A stretch of DNA of 64,000 bases from Clostridia bacterium (GCA_017396845.1 JAFQKQ010000055.1:34606-98605), one strand, 5' to 3'; shown: positions 9,047-18,758, counted from the stretch's first letter. The notes: generated from the letters alone by a model not told the origin. Program-made: numbers and translations.

Positions 9047-10171
9047 CTATCCGAACACCTTTCTGAACTTTTCGCAGTAATATGCAACGTTCTCCCACTT
9101 TGCATCGGGGGCAATTCTGTGATCCGGGCAGGGGATGTAGCCGCCCATGTCTACAAGGGGCTTAAGCCTTTCGATTTCCTTGTCAACCGCAGCTTTATCC
9201 TGCGCGAAGACGCGCTTGTCCATACCGCCTACGCCGCGAAGCTCACGTCCGTACAGGTTGCGCCATACGTCAAAGGAGGCCCGCCATGTGCCAACTTCAA
9301 TTGGGAACATGGTATTTACGCCGTTTTCAAGCCATATCGGAACCAATTCGTCGATCTTTCCGTCACAGTCTACAGACACAATGTCTACGCCGTGCTTTTT
9401 GAGCTCGTCCGTAATCTTTTTATACCACGGCCCCACATACTCCTTAAACAGGCTCGGGCGGATGAGCGGCCCCGTTTTAAAGCAGATATCCTCCCAGAAA
9501 TGCGCATAATCGAATGTCAGTCCGCTTTCAAGCGCGCGCTTTGTTGTCAGATACGCAAGATTTCCTATGGTATCGATGATCTCGATATACAAATCCTCGT
9601 CGTCGGCGTACAGGTACGCAAGCTCCTCTACGCCCAGCATATCGCGGATTTTTCCGTACAGACTTCCCGCGTGCAGATATACCGGCATTCCGTCCCGCGT
9701 AATCCGGTCGTGCGCCTTTTTCATTGCCTCAAAATCCACGCGCTCATCTGCGTATGCAAGCTTCGGAAGGTACAGTTCCTCCCATGCTTCACGGCCGGTA
9801 AGCGTGGTTCCTGCGTGCGAAGGAATGGAAACGACGCCCGGCTTAATCTTTATAAGAAGGCCGTTTTCATCGCGCACTACGACGCTGCCGTCGCTTTCGG
9901 TGTACAATTCCTCTCTTTTAAAACCGGGCATGAAGAAAGAATTTACGCCAACGCCGCCCGTCCAGTTGAAATCGAAGCCCAGCTTCTTCATTACGGACTT
10001 ATCAAACTTGTTATTGTCCGCATAGTTTTCGGCTTCTTCCTTTGTAATATGTCCTTCCCGATGCCACTTTTCAAGCGTCTCGTTCCAATAGCCGAAACTC
10101 ACCAGCGGCATGCGGTCATATGCCTCGTAATGCATGATCGCGCGTACGCGTTCCCGGTTATTCAAATTCAT
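9047..10171 (-). CDS. Uroporphyrinogen decarboxylase (URO-D) family protein
   Basis: 374 aa from the ATG at 10171, chosen because GGGAGGGTG sits directly before it; an upstream in-frame ATG at 10186 has no site. The N-terminus MNLNNRERVRAIMHYE and YDRMPLVSFGYW is typical of the URO-D-like superfamily, which includes heme-pathway decarboxylases and corrinoid-dependent methyltransferases (MtaA/CmuA type). No heme genes or corrinoid protein lie nearby, so a methyltransferase-like or unknown role is more likely than HemE; substrate unknown. The central FDYAHFWEDICFKTGP and late DCDGKIDELVPIWLENGVN segments fit the TIM-barrel fold. Isolated single gene. Confidence 0.78.
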   Translation of the reverse strand: MNLNNRERVRAIMHYEAYDRMPLVSFGYWNETLEKWHREGHITKEEAENYADNNKFDKSVMKKLGFDFNWTGGVGVNSFFMPGFKREELYTESDGSVVVRDENGLLIKIKPGVVSIPSHAGTTLTGREAWEELYLPKLAYADERVDFEAMKKAHDRITRDGMPVYLHAGSLYGKIRDMLGVEELAYLYADDEDLYIEIIDTIGNLAYLTTKRALESGLTFDYAHFWEDICFKTGPLIRPSLFKEYVGPWYKKITDELKKHGVDIVSVDCDGKIDELVPIWLENGVNTMFPIEVGTWRASFDVWRNLYGRELRGVGGMDKRVFAQDKAAVDKEIERLKPLVDMGGYIPCPDHRIAPDAKWENVAYYCEKFRKVFG

Positions 10172-10273
10172 CACCCTCCCGTCCATTTCATTATACCCAA
10201 CCTCGCCTCCGAAAGAAAACAGGTATTATATTACAAAACTGCTTCATTTAATATCATTTTTATTCTTAAGGTA

Positions 10274-10302
10274 TTGCATATCCTGCCATAAAGGTTTATA
10301 AT
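10274..10302 (+). promoter_or_regulatory. Sigma-A promoter for the SH3b-NlpC/P60 gene
   Basis: TTGCAT (10274-10279) and TATAAT (10297-10302) separated by 17 bp, 68 bp upstream of the ATG. Confidence 0.75.
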
Positions 10303-10369
10303 ATACGTAGATTGGACACTTTTTGGCAACAAGATCGAAATAAAATACGAGTATACAAGGAGATAATCT

Positions 10370-13300
10370 ATGAAAATTTCCCGATTATGCAAGCTCATTG
10401 CCATTTTCGTACTCTTGGCGCTATTATCCACGTCGTTTTTTACGGCGCCTTCTCTGGCTGAATCCTTTCAGGCAGCAGTAAAATCCGCACGCATGTATGT
10501 AAGAAGCGGCCCGTCTACGGCCTATGATCTTCTGGGCTATCTCACCAAAGGTACGGTAGTTACCGTATTATCCTATGACGACGGGATCGCGCATATCGAG
10601 TACAACGGAAGGCGGGGTTATGCGCTGGTTTCGGATATGCAGCGCGTAAACAATCAGCCGACGCCCACCCCCAAGCCCACCGCTACGCCCAAGCCCACAG
10701 CAAGGCCGATCGACGAAGATCTTCCCTTTGAGGCGAAGGTCATCGTAAAGAAGATGGTCGTTCGGGAAGGCCCCGCAGTTAAATACAAGGAGCTCGGAAA
10801 GCTTGACAAGGGCACCGTTGTAACCGTAATCGATTACGCGGACGGAATCGCCCTCATCGAATACAAGGGAAACCGCGGCTACGCGCTGGTTTCCGATATG
10901 GAAAAAATCGAATCCGCACCCGCGTCTACGCCCATTTCCAGCAAATCGGGGCTTGGTACGGTCACGGTAAACACCCTTCCCGTATACGCCTCGGCGAGCA
11001 CCTCCTCAAAAAAGATCGGAACGATTAAAAAGGGCGAAACCTATACGGTTCTTTCCACCGACAATACGTGGGCGAAGCTTCAAAACGGCGAATTTATCGG
11101 CTACGCTAAGCTTAGCGGCCTTTCCATAAACACAAACGCTACCGCTACGCCCGTTCCGACCGTTCAGGCAGCGCCTGCAAGCAAATCGGGGCTTGGTACG
11201 ATCACGGTAAACACCCTTCCCGTATACGCCTCGGCGAGCACCTCCTCAAAAAAGATCGGAACGATCAAAAAGGGCGAAACCTATACGGTTCTTTCCACCG
11301 ACAATACGTGGGCGAAGCTTCAAAACGGCGAATTTATCGGCTACGCTAAGCTTAGCGGCCTTTCCATAAACACAAACGCTACCGCTACGCCCGTTCCGAC
11401 CGCTACCCCGCCGGCCGCCGCTTCCATCCCCGAAACGATAAACATGGCCGCATTTGTAAATCAGTCGAGCGCAAAAATCTATAAAGCCCCCTCCCTCGCC
11501 TCCGAAGTGATTTACACCGCAAAAGGCGGTTATGAGCTTACTGCGCTTGGCACCAGCGGCGATTGGGCGCTGGTTGCAAACGGCAATGCGCGCGGCTACA
11601 TGCTGAAGGCGGATCTTCTGTCTGTGAAAAACGCGACCCTTGAAAAGAAAAACAATACGCCCGCCAAGATCAGCGCCGCAAACACCAAAATATATAAATA
11701 CATGAGCGAATACTCCTATTGCTACGGCTCCTTTAACAGGGGATTCGAACTGAATATCTTAGCCGACAACGGAACCTGGGCGCTGGTTGAGAAAAACGGC
11801 TCCATCGGTTATGCGAAAAAGAACGATCTCGCCCTCGCGGAAAAAAACGATCCCACCCTCGGCGAAACCTGTGATATCGCAGCCGTCGTATCCGCATCGA
11901 GCGCAAAGGTTTATGAATTCGCTTCCGAAACATCGACGAGAATCGGTACGCTCACCAGGAATACAAAAGTGACCGTACTCGGGTACGACGCCGCATGGTG
12001 TCTGATTGAAAAGGACGGAAACAAGGGCTACACCCTCAAGAGCAACCTCACCCTTTCCACCTCTCAGATCCTCACGCCGAACGAGGCGTATCCCGCCGTC
12101 GTAAGCGCAAGCAGCGCTAAGGTATATGAATTTGCATCCAAGGACAGCAAAAAGCTTTCAACGATTTCCAAAGGCACTACGCTCACCGTGCTTGCGCACA
12201 ACAGCGAATGGGCGCTCGTTGAGAAAAACGGAAACCGGGGATATATTTCGGTAAACGCGCTGTCCATCACCATGGATGAGTTTACCTCCCCCGCCATCGA
12301 GACCATTTCGGCGACCGTCATCAAGAACAATACGCCCGTATACGAGGCAGCCCTTGAATCTTCTCAGACTTCCGGAACTCTCTCTATCGCATCCGGCGTT
12401 ACCGTGACCGCCTACACCTCCAAATGGGCGCGGATCAATTATAACGGAAGCACCGGCTACGTGCTTAAAAATGCACTGAGCGCGGATAAAGTAACGGAGC
12501 TTGCATCCGGTCAGAACGGAAACGATGTACTGAAGCTTCAGAAGGCGCTGGAAGATTTGGGCTACTTTGACGGACTGCCCGCAGGCAACTACGGCTCCAT
12601 CACCACGACCGCCCTTGAGCGCTTCCAGACGCAGCTTGGAATCAGCGCAACCGGCAAGGCGGATGCAAACACGCTTCGCGTTCTATATTCGTCAAATGCC
12701 CCTGCCAGCCCCATACAGTCGGCAAGCCTTAAGAAAAACGATGAAAACGGAAACGTTACAAGGCTTCAGACCCGCCTTACTTATAAGGGCTACATGAACG
12801 CCACCATCGACGGCGAATACGGCGCAATTACGGAAGCGGCGGTAAAGCTGTATCAGAAGACCGCCGGCCTTACGGAAACCGGAGAAGCGGACGCAAAGAC
12901 GATGAAGAGCCTGTTCTCCTCTTCCGCACCCAAGAACACCTCCTCCGCCGTCACAGGAACTACGTCGTCCGGAAACAACGGCAATTACTCCACCAATCCC
13001 GGCGACGATACTTCCAGCGGCACCGGCTCCTCAAAGGCGGAATCCGTAATTGATCTCGCGCTTGCGCAGCTGGGCAAAAAGTATGTATACGGAACCGCCG
13101 GAACCAAAACGTTCGACTGCTCCGGTCTCACGGTTTACTGCTATAAATCCGTCGGCACCAAGTTAAGCCGCAGCGCACAGGCGCAGGGCTACAATAACGG
13201 CACCAAGATTACCAGCATTTCGAACCTCGTCCGCGGCGATATCGTATGCTTCAATACCATTTCCGATAACGACCTTTCGGATCACGTAGGCATCTATCTC

Positions 13301-13411
13301 GGAAACGGCCAATTCGTACACGCATCCTCCGGCGCGGGAAAGGTAGTCATATCAAATCTCAAATCCGGTTATTACAACCGCGTATTCTCCTGGGGAAGGC
13401 GCGTACTGTAA
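10370..13411 (+). CDS. Secreted multi-SH3b, PG-binding, NlpC/P60 cell-wall hydrolase
   Basis: 1013 aa with a signal peptide (positive MKISRLCK, hydrophobic core, likely cleavage near residue 31 after SLA). Nine bacterial SH3-like repeats follow (about residues 33-705), the first ones separated by Thr-Pro-rich linkers. Two peptidoglycan-binding type 1 domains come next (about 708-775 and 785-850), then a Ser/Thr/Gly linker and an NlpC/P60 endopeptidase domain (about 890-1013). The catalytic Cys is in FDCSGLTVYC (C917), with His in SDHVGIYLG (H972) and FVHASS (H984). It probably cleaves peptide stems in the wall. SH3b repeats 3 and 4 come from a near-perfect DNA duplication. Ribosome site AAGGAG, own promoter, single gene. 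Confidence 0.93.
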   Translation: MKISRLCKLIAIFVLLALLSTSFFTAPSLAESFQAAVKSARMYVRSGPSTAYDLLGYLTKGTVVTVLSYDDGIAHIEYNGRRGYALVSDMQRVNNQPTPTPKPTATPKPTARPIDEDLPFEAKVIVKKMVVREGPAVKYKELGKLDKGTVVTVIDYADGIALIEYKGNRGYALVSDMEKIESAPASTPISSKSGLGTVTVNTLPVYASASTSSKKIGTIKKGETYTVLSTDNTWAKLQNGEFIGYAKLSGLSINTNATATPVPTVQAAPASKSGLGTITVNTLPVYASASTSSKKIGTIKKGETYTVLSTDNTWAKLQNGEFIGYAKLSGLSINTNATATPVPTATPPAAASIPETINMAAFVNQSSAKIYKAPSLASEVIYTAKGGYELTALGTSGDWALVANGNARGYMLKADLLSVKNATLEKKNNTPAKISAANTKIYKYMSEYSYCYGSFNRGFELNILADNGTWALVEKNGSIGYAKKNDLALAEKNDPTLGETCDIAAVVSASSAKVYEFASETSTRIGTLTRNTKVTVLGYDAAWCLIEKDGNKGYTLKSNLTLSTSQILTPNEAYPAVVSASSAKVYEFASKDSKKLSTISKGTTLTVLAHNSEWALVEKNGNRGYISVNALSITMDEFTSPAIETISATVIKNNTPVYEAALESSQTSGTLSIASGVTVTAYTSKWARINYNGSTGYVLKNALSADKVTELASGQNGNDVLKLQKALEDLGYFDGLPAGNYGSITTTALERFQTQLGISATGKADANTLRVLYSSNAPASPIQSASLKKNDENGNVTRLQTRLTYKGYMNATIDGEYGAITEAAVKLYQKTAGLTETGEADAKTMKSLFSSSAPKNTSSAVTGTTSSGNNGNYSTNPGDDTSSGTGSSKAESVIDLALAQLGKKYVYGTAGTKTFDCSGLTVYCYKSVGTKLSRSAQAQGYNNGTKITSISNLVRGDIVCFNTISDNDLSDHVGIYLGNGQFVHASSGAGKVVISNLKSGYYNRVFSWGRRVL
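10940..11402 (+). repeat. Tandem 240-bp duplication inside the SH3b gene
   Basis: Bases 10940-11162 and 11180-11402 match over 223 positions with only two differences (10961 G versus 11201 A, and 11026 T versus 11266 C). Each unit encodes one 80-residue SH3b domain plus linker. The near identity at silent positions marks a recent duplication or gene conversion. Confidence 0.95.
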
Positions 13412-13426
13412 ACCTTCTTCGCTTGA

Positions 13427-13462
13427 TCGCCCCCGTCCGCAAGGCCCGGGGGCGAAAACTTA
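13427..13462 (+). terminator. Probable terminator after the NlpC/P60 gene
   Basis: A 9-bp GC-rich stem (13427-13435 with 13447-13455) 15 bp after the stop; the downstream tract is A-rich then TTAATTT, so the U-run is weak. Confidence 0.5.
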
Positions 13463-13464
13463 AT

Positions 13465-13493
13465 TTGTCATAGCCGCATAGTTATCATATAAT
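13465..13493 (+). promoter_or_regulatory. Sigma-A promoter for the HAD-thymidylate kinase operon
   Basis: TTGTCA (13465-13470) and TATAAT (13488-13493), 17-bp spacer, 45 bp before the ATG. Confidence 0.75.
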
Positions 13494-13538
13494 CTTCTAT
13501 ATCCCGCGTAAGAAAATACGTTTCGGAGGCACAACCAT

Positions 13539-14837
13539 ATGCAATACGACGCCGTAATCTTCGATCTCGACGGCACGATTACCGAATCGGCGCCCGGGAT
13601 CATGAACAGCGTTTCCTACGCGCTTAACAGCATGAATCTGCCGGTACCCGGCGAAGACGTACTTCGCGCATTCGTAGGTCCTCCTCTTGTGGATTCGTTT
13701 ATGCGCTTTATTCATCTTTCCGAGGCGGACGCACATACCGCAGTCAAAAAGTACCGCGAACGCCATACGGTCATCGGATGGAAGGAAGCGCTGGTATACA
13801 AAGGTATGCTCCGCGTGCTGATATCCTTAAAACGAGCGGGCGTATACGTCGCTTTGGCATCTTCAAAGCCACTGCCGCTTTGCGAAAAAACGTTGGATTA
13901 TTTCGGTCTTCTCCCGCTGTTCGACAAGCTCGTCGGTCCCGAATACTCCGCCTCGAGCTCCGATAAGGAGCTTCTGATCAAACAGGCGCTTCCCGAAAAA
14001 TACAATCGCGCCTGCATGGTGGGCGACAGAAAGTTTGACATGGACGGCGCAAAACGAGCAGGCATAGAGGCCATCGGCGCAGGCTACGGATACGGAAGCA
14101 GGGAAGAGCTGATGGACAGCGGCGCGGATTACTACGCCGAAACGCCGGATGCGCTTTTGAAGCTTCTCCTTCCCGAAGATAAGCACGCGCCCGGATTTTT
14201 CATATCTCTGGAAGGCTCCGACGGATGCGGAAAATCCACGCAGCTTCGGATGCTCACCGATTTTCTGAATTCCGCGGGCGCAAGCTTAACCGTGACGCGC
14301 GAGCCCGGCGGCTGCCCGATTTCAGAGCGCATACGTTCGCTGGTTCTGGACGTGAAAGCGATGGGCATGACGGACGAATGCGAAGCGCTGCTGTTCGCCG
14401 CCTCGCGCGCCCAGCACGTTCGCGACGTAATCCGCCCGGCGCTGAAAAGAGGCGATATCGTGGTATGCGACCGATTTGTAGATTCCTCTATTGCCTATCA
14501 GGGCGCAGGCAGGAACCTCGGTCCCTGGGTCCGCGAGATCAATGAACGCGCCGTTGACGGCTGCATGCCGGATCTTACGCTGTTTCTGGATCTCGATCCG
14601 GACGAGGCCCTGCGGCGCAGAATCAGCGCAAACGCCGCCGACCGCATCGAAAGCGCGGACGACGGATTTATGCGAAGGGTATACTCCGGTTTTAAGAATT
14701 TGCAAAATGAAGCGCCAAAGCGCGTAATCAGCATAGATGCGTCCGGAGAAATTGAACAGATTTACACTCGCATACGTCAAACAGTTATAGACCGCCTGGT
14801 GCAATTATCCATACGCACCGGGAATTCGGAGGGATAA
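13539..14837 (+). CDS. tmk: HAD-family phosphatase fused to thymidylate kinase
   Basis: 432 aa in one uninterrupted frame. Residues 1 to about 212 form a phosphoglycolate phosphatase-like HAD domain: nucleophile motif DAVIFDLDGTI (D9, D11), the Ser in LASSKPLP, and the final acidic motif MVGDRKFDMDGA. Residues about 220-432 are a complete thymidylate kinase: P-loop LEGSDGCGKST (223-233), TREPGG, CDRFVDSSIAYQG and an LID-like RRISANAADRIE. The kinase makes dTDP from dTMP; the HAD part may hydrolyse a nucleotide or sugar phosphate, substrate unknown. There is no internal ribosome site before the kinase half, so one fused polypeptide is expected. Only 3 bp separate it from the next gene. Confidence 0.93.
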   Translation: MQYDAVIFDLDGTITESAPGIMNSVSYALNSMNLPVPGEDVLRAFVGPPLVDSFMRFIHLSEADAHTAVKKYRERHTVIGWKEALVYKGMLRVLISLKRAGVYVALASSKPLPLCEKTLDYFGLLPLFDKLVGPEYSASSSDKELLIKQALPEKYNRACMVGDRKFDMDGAKRAGIEAIGAGYGYGSREELMDSGADYYAETPDALLKLLLPEDKHAPGFFISLEGSDGCGKSTQLRMLTDFLNSAGASLTVTREPGGCPISERIRSLVLDVKAMGMTDECEALLFAASRAQHVRDVIRPALKRGDIVVCDRFVDSSIAYQGAGRNLGPWVREINERAVDGCMPDLTLFLDLDPDEALRRRISANAADRIESADDGFMRRVYSGFKNLQNEAPKRVISIDASGEIEQIYTRIRQTVIDRLVQLSIRTGNSEG

Positions 14838-14840
14838 AGA

Positions 14841-17800
14841 ATGGAAGATTACACCAAGCTCTGTATGAACTGCTTCCGCGAACTCGACGGAAAAAACGTA
14901 TGCCCGCACTGCGGCTACGAGCAGGACACGCCTCAGCCGCCCGATTTTCTGCCGCCCGGAACGATCATTGCAGATCGTTTCCTGATCGGCCGCGCCCGCG
15001 GGCAGGATGATTCCGGCATTGTATATAACGTGCTGGACATGAACAAGAACCTTCGCCGCCGCATGCGCGAGTATTTCCCGCGCGAAATCGCTCAGCGTAT
15101 GTCGGACGGCTCCGTTTCCCCGCTGCCCGGAAACACGCCCGCATTTGAAAGCGAGCTTGAAGAGATGCGCTTAAACGCCACGAATGACGACGCCGAGAAG
15201 AAGTATATCTTTGTAAAGATGAACGGAACCGGCTATTTCATTGAGCGCAAGCAAAAGAGCGCGCCTGCACGGACAGAACGGCGCGCACAGAGAGACGATG
15301 ACGACAATGAAGAGCGCTCGCTCGCCTCGCGCCTTCCCATCATGCTGGCCGCCCTTTGCGGCGTGATCATCGCAATCGTTATAGCCGCGATCATCATGAT
15401 CCGCGCATGCGCGCCGGATGTGGATATCACGTCCTCCCCCACGACGCCCGCGCTTCTTGACCCCACTTATAACCCCGTCGTGTCCGCAAGCCCCACGCCC
15501 TATGTGACGAACGGACAGATCGGCGAAATCACGGATACTTATATCGACTGGATGGCACAGCAGGGCGGCCAGTCCATGCCCGGCGCGGACAATTACGCCA
15601 CGCCCACGCCTGTATACACGCCCACGCCTACGCCCTACAATTTCTGGGATCAGCTGGAGCAGGACATTGAAAACACCTGGGGCGAATCCGTAAACACGGC
15701 AACCGCAACGCCCACCCCCTCTCCCACCAGAAAGGTTATCAACACAAGGTCGTCCTATGAGGATATCTGCGCGCTTCAGTGGCAGCTGATCGAGCTTAAG
15801 TGGCTGAATGCCGAATACCCCTCGGGAAGATACGACGATGCAACCAAGCAGGCCGTTAAGGACTTCCAGAAGTCGATGAACGACCGCTTCCGCGCCGGTC
15901 TCACGGTAGACGGTATCTGCGGCCCCGCAACGTTCAAATATCTGGATAACTACGCGATTTCCACCAATCCCTCCCCCGCCGCAACCGAAAAGCCCGAGGG
16001 CAGCGCCATCGACTCCACCTCCTCCGCAGTGCGCATTCGCGAAATGCAGCTTAAGCTGATCGCGCTGGGCTGGCTGGAGGGAGATGCAAGCGGCGTATAC
16101 GATGACAAGACCACAAGCGCCGTAATGGCGTTCCAGAATTATGTGAACGCGGCGCTCGGCACGCAGATTCTTGAAGTCACCGGCATTGCGGATCTCAACA
16201 CCCAGACCATGATGAACTACTCCCGCTTCCAGAAGCCGGTTGTAACCGCAACGCCCACCGCGCTTGCCACCGCTACGCCCGCGCCCATCGTCGATCCCGA
16301 CGATCAGACGGATCTTCTCGAGATTTTGCCCGAACCGATCCTGGTGACGATTTCCGTGGATCAGGCATATGTTTATGAGCGCGCCAGCCAGAATTCTCAG
16401 GCCAAGGGCATCGTATACAAGGGCTCCAATTTCCGCATGATCGCCAGGAACGAAGCCTGGGTTATGCTGGTCGATGAAAACGGCGAAACCGCATACGCCT
16501 ATGCAGCCTGCGTAACGCAAAGCTTTGCAGGCGGCGAGGAAGAGCCGAACGAAGACGCCGGCAGCATCACGCCCTCGTCTCCCAAGGAAAGCATCACCCA
16601 GCTTCAGACGCAGCTTGCGCTTCTGGGATGGCTCAAAGAAGATCAGGTGGACGGCATTTACGGCCAAATCACCACCGACGCCGTCTCCGCCTTCCAGGCC
16701 CATGTAAATCAGGTAGAAGGCTATGAAGCGCTGAAGGTAACCGGCGAAGCGGACGCAAGCACGCTGGATTACCTGCTGGAGGACAAATACACGAATCCCG
16801 CGCTCACGCCTACATCAACGCCCGAAGCCGAGCCCACGCAGACGCCTGTCCCCACGGATACACCCGCGCCTACGGAGACCCCCGCTCCCGAAGTAACCGA
16901 GCCCGCGGCAGAGCAGGATCCGTTTGCAGCCGTAGAGCCCGCGCTCTCCTGCACAGTTGCCGTCGATTCTCTTGATGTATATACCCAGCCCGTCGCAGAT
17001 GCATCCACGTTCATCGCATCCGTACCCAAGGGCTTCCCCCTTACGCTGATCGCAAAAAACAGCTTGTGGGGTCTTGTCAGAAACGAAGCCGGCAACGAAG
17101 GCTATGTACTCCTTACCGGTATTGAAGAAGCGGTCATAGCGCCGGATCCCACCGAGACGCCGGAGCCGATGGTTACGCCCGAGCCCACGCCTACCGCGCT
17201 TCCGTTTACAAGCGCGCTTGAAGGCGATCTGCTCGAAATCACCTCCGATACCGCAAACGTATATCAGAATCCGTATATCGACTCGGTCATCATCGCATAT
17301 GTAAACAAGGGCGCCAGGATTACCCTGCTTGCCTATAACGATGAATGGTTCCAGGCCTCAAACGGCTCGGCCATCGCCTATATCCGTAGGGCGGATGCGC
17401 AAATCGTAACTGCGCCCGTCGTGACCGAGACGCCCGCGCCCACGCTTCCGACGCTGGAAGAAGTGGTAGGCAACATGTATGTTCGCGTCTGTGTTCCTGA
17501 AACGGCGGTATACGAACTCCCCTCCACCGATTCGAAGCGCTTAGCCGTGATTTATCAGGGCGAAACGTACCGCCTGACGGCAATGGGCGGCGAATGGATT
17601 CAGCTTTTGAACGAAAACAACGGAGCCAGCGGATATGCAATTGCATCGGCGTTCGAACTCGTTCAGGAAGAATCCGAAACGCCTGTGCCGGAAATCACTA
17701 CCGCGCCCGAAATCACCCCCGAACCGATCGAAACGCCCGAACCTGCCGTTACCGAAACGCCCGAACCTGTCGTTACCGAAACGCCCGCGCCCGCGCTTCC

Positions 17801-18680
17801 CGAGATCACGGATGTCGCCGAGCTTGTGTATGTGCGCGTCATTGCAAACGAATCGCCCGTATTCTCGCTCCCGAGCTATGATTCGGATATCCTCATGAAT
17901 GTCAGGCAGAATGAGGTATATATCCTTACCGGACACGGCGGCGAATGGCTGAGACTCTATAACGAAGCAGCCGGCGCAACCGCTTACGGCATTGCGGCAG
18001 ACTACGAAGTCTTCGTTCCCGAAGCGGAAGCAACGCCTACGCCCACGCCCGTTCCCACGCCCACCCCGCAGCCCTTTGTCAAACCCGGCGAGGAGCTTTG
18101 GGTGTCTGCAAACGAAGAAATTGTTATCGTATACGAAACGCCCGATGAAATGGGCATGGTTGTCGGAACCATCCCCTTCGGCGGTATTGCAAATGTGGTC
18201 GAATTCAACGATACCTGGGCGCTGATCGAATATGACGGAGTATTCGGCTATACCCTGCGCGCATGCCTCGACGTATACACCGCGCCCGCGGTTACGCCCG
18301 AGCCCACGCCCGAGCCTACGCCCGAACCCACGCCCGAGCCCACGCCCGAGCCCACGCCCGAACCGCAGGACAATTACGACCCGAATTGGGTACGGGATAC
18401 GAATAAAACCTCCGTATTCAATATGCAGCTCGTATCCCTCGGCTGGCTGGATCCGACGCTTGCGAACCCGTCCGGCGCGTTGGACGACGCATCTTACGCC
18501 GCCATTGCCGCCTTCCAGGCGTGGTACAACGAATTCGTCGCACCTTCTACCGGCACCTACCTGATCCCCGTTCAGAACGCGGATGGCACCTTCATCGGTG
18601 CAAACGGCCAGTATAACGAGATCGACAAAAACACCTATATCGCGATCACCGAAGCGATGTATGTAAACCCCAACCTGTAA
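14841..18680 (+). CDS. Membrane protein: zinc ribbon, kinase N-lobe remnant, PG-binding and SH3b repeats
   Basis: 1279 aa. The cytoplasmic N-terminus has a four-Cys zinc ribbon (C8, C11, C21, C24). Residues about 37-105 resemble the N-lobe of clostridial Ser/Thr kinases: LPPGTIIADRFLIGRA, a broken glycine loop (GQDDSGIVY) and MREYFP where active members have VAIKEYFP. The catalytic lobe is absent. One membrane helix follows (about 168-187). The outer part, linked by Thr-Pro/Glu-Pro-rich spacers, holds PG-binding-like domains (about 305-370, 395-460, 582-648 and the C-terminus) and six SH3b domains. It probably anchors to or senses peptidoglycan; a kinase activity is not expected. Cotranscribed with the HAD-Tmk gene. 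Confidence 0.85.
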   Translation: MEDYTKLCMNCFRELDGKNVCPHCGYEQDTPQPPDFLPPGTIIADRFLIGRARGQDDSGIVYNVLDMNKNLRRRMREYFPREIAQRMSDGSVSPLPGNTPAFESELEEMRLNATNDDAEKKYIFVKMNGTGYFIERKQKSAPARTERRAQRDDDDNEERSLASRLPIMLAALCGVIIAIVIAAIIMIRACAPDVDITSSPTTPALLDPTYNPVVSASPTPYVTNGQIGEITDTYIDWMAQQGGQSMPGADNYATPTPVYTPTPTPYNFWDQLEQDIENTWGESVNTATATPTPSPTRKVINTRSSYEDICALQWQLIELKWLNAEYPSGRYDDATKQAVKDFQKSMNDRFRAGLTVDGICGPATFKYLDNYAISTNPSPAATEKPEGSAIDSTSSAVRIREMQLKLIALGWLEGDASGVYDDKTTSAVMAFQNYVNAALGTQILEVTGIADLNTQTMMNYSRFQKPVVTATPTALATATPAPIVDPDDQTDLLEILPEPILVTISVDQAYVYERASQNSQAKGIVYKGSNFRMIARNEAWVMLVDENGETAYAYAACVTQSFAGGEEEPNEDAGSITPSSPKESITQLQTQLALLGWLKEDQVDGIYGQITTDAVSAFQAHVNQVEGYEALKVTGEADASTLDYLLEDKYTNPALTPTSTPEAEPTQTPVPTDTPAPTETPAPEVTEPAAEQDPFAAVEPALSCTVAVDSLDVYTQPVADASTFIASVPKGFPLTLIAKNSLWGLVRNEAGNEGYVLLTGIEEAVIAPDPTETPEPMVTPEPTPTALPFTSALEGDLLEITSDTANVYQNPYIDSVIIAYVNKGARITLLAYNDEWFQASNGSAIAYIRRADAQIVTAPVVTETPAPTLPTLEEVVGNMYVRVCVPETAVYELPSTDSKRLAVIYQGETYRLTAMGGEWIQLLNENNGASGYAIASAFELVQEESETPVPEITTAPEITPEPIETPEPAVTETPEPVVTETPAPALPEITDVAELVYVRVIANESPVFSLPSYDSDILMNVRQNEVYILTGHGGEWLRLYNEAAGATAYGIAADYEVFVPEAEATPTPTPVPTPTPQPFVKPGEELWVSANEEIVIVYETPDEMGMVVGTIPFGGIANVVEFNDTWALIEYDGVFGYTLRACLDVYTAPAVTPEPTPEPTPEPTPEPTPEPTPEPQDNYDPNWVRDTNKTSVFNMQLVSLGWLDPTLANPSGALDDASYAAIAAFQAWYNEFVAPSTGTYLIPVQNADGTFIGANGQYNEIDKNTYIAITEAMYVNPNL

Positions 18681-18696
18681 CTCTTCCCCGCATGTT

Positions 18697-18728
18697 CGCC
18701 CCGAGCCGATTGGTTCGGGGCGCTTTTT
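18697..18728 (+). terminator. Rho-independent terminator after the pseudokinase-SH3b gene
   Basis: An 11-bp stem with one G-U pair (18697-18707 with 18712-18722), loop GATT, followed by CTTTTTC. Confidence 0.9.
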
Positions 18729-18758
18729 CTGCAGCCCAAAGAAATTTCACCGTTTTTC

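Noticed and set aside
8732-9114. Short frames on both strands between the purine terminator and the URO-D gene
   Set aside because: No ribosome sites, no domains and mutual overlap.
10940-11402. Mobile element ends
   Set aside because: The direct repeats are protein domains inside one gene, without inverted ends or a transposase.
15171-16703. Minus-strand frame of 510 codons inside the pseudokinase-SH3b gene
   Set aside because: Gly/Arg-rich shadow of the repeat-coding strand; no start signal.
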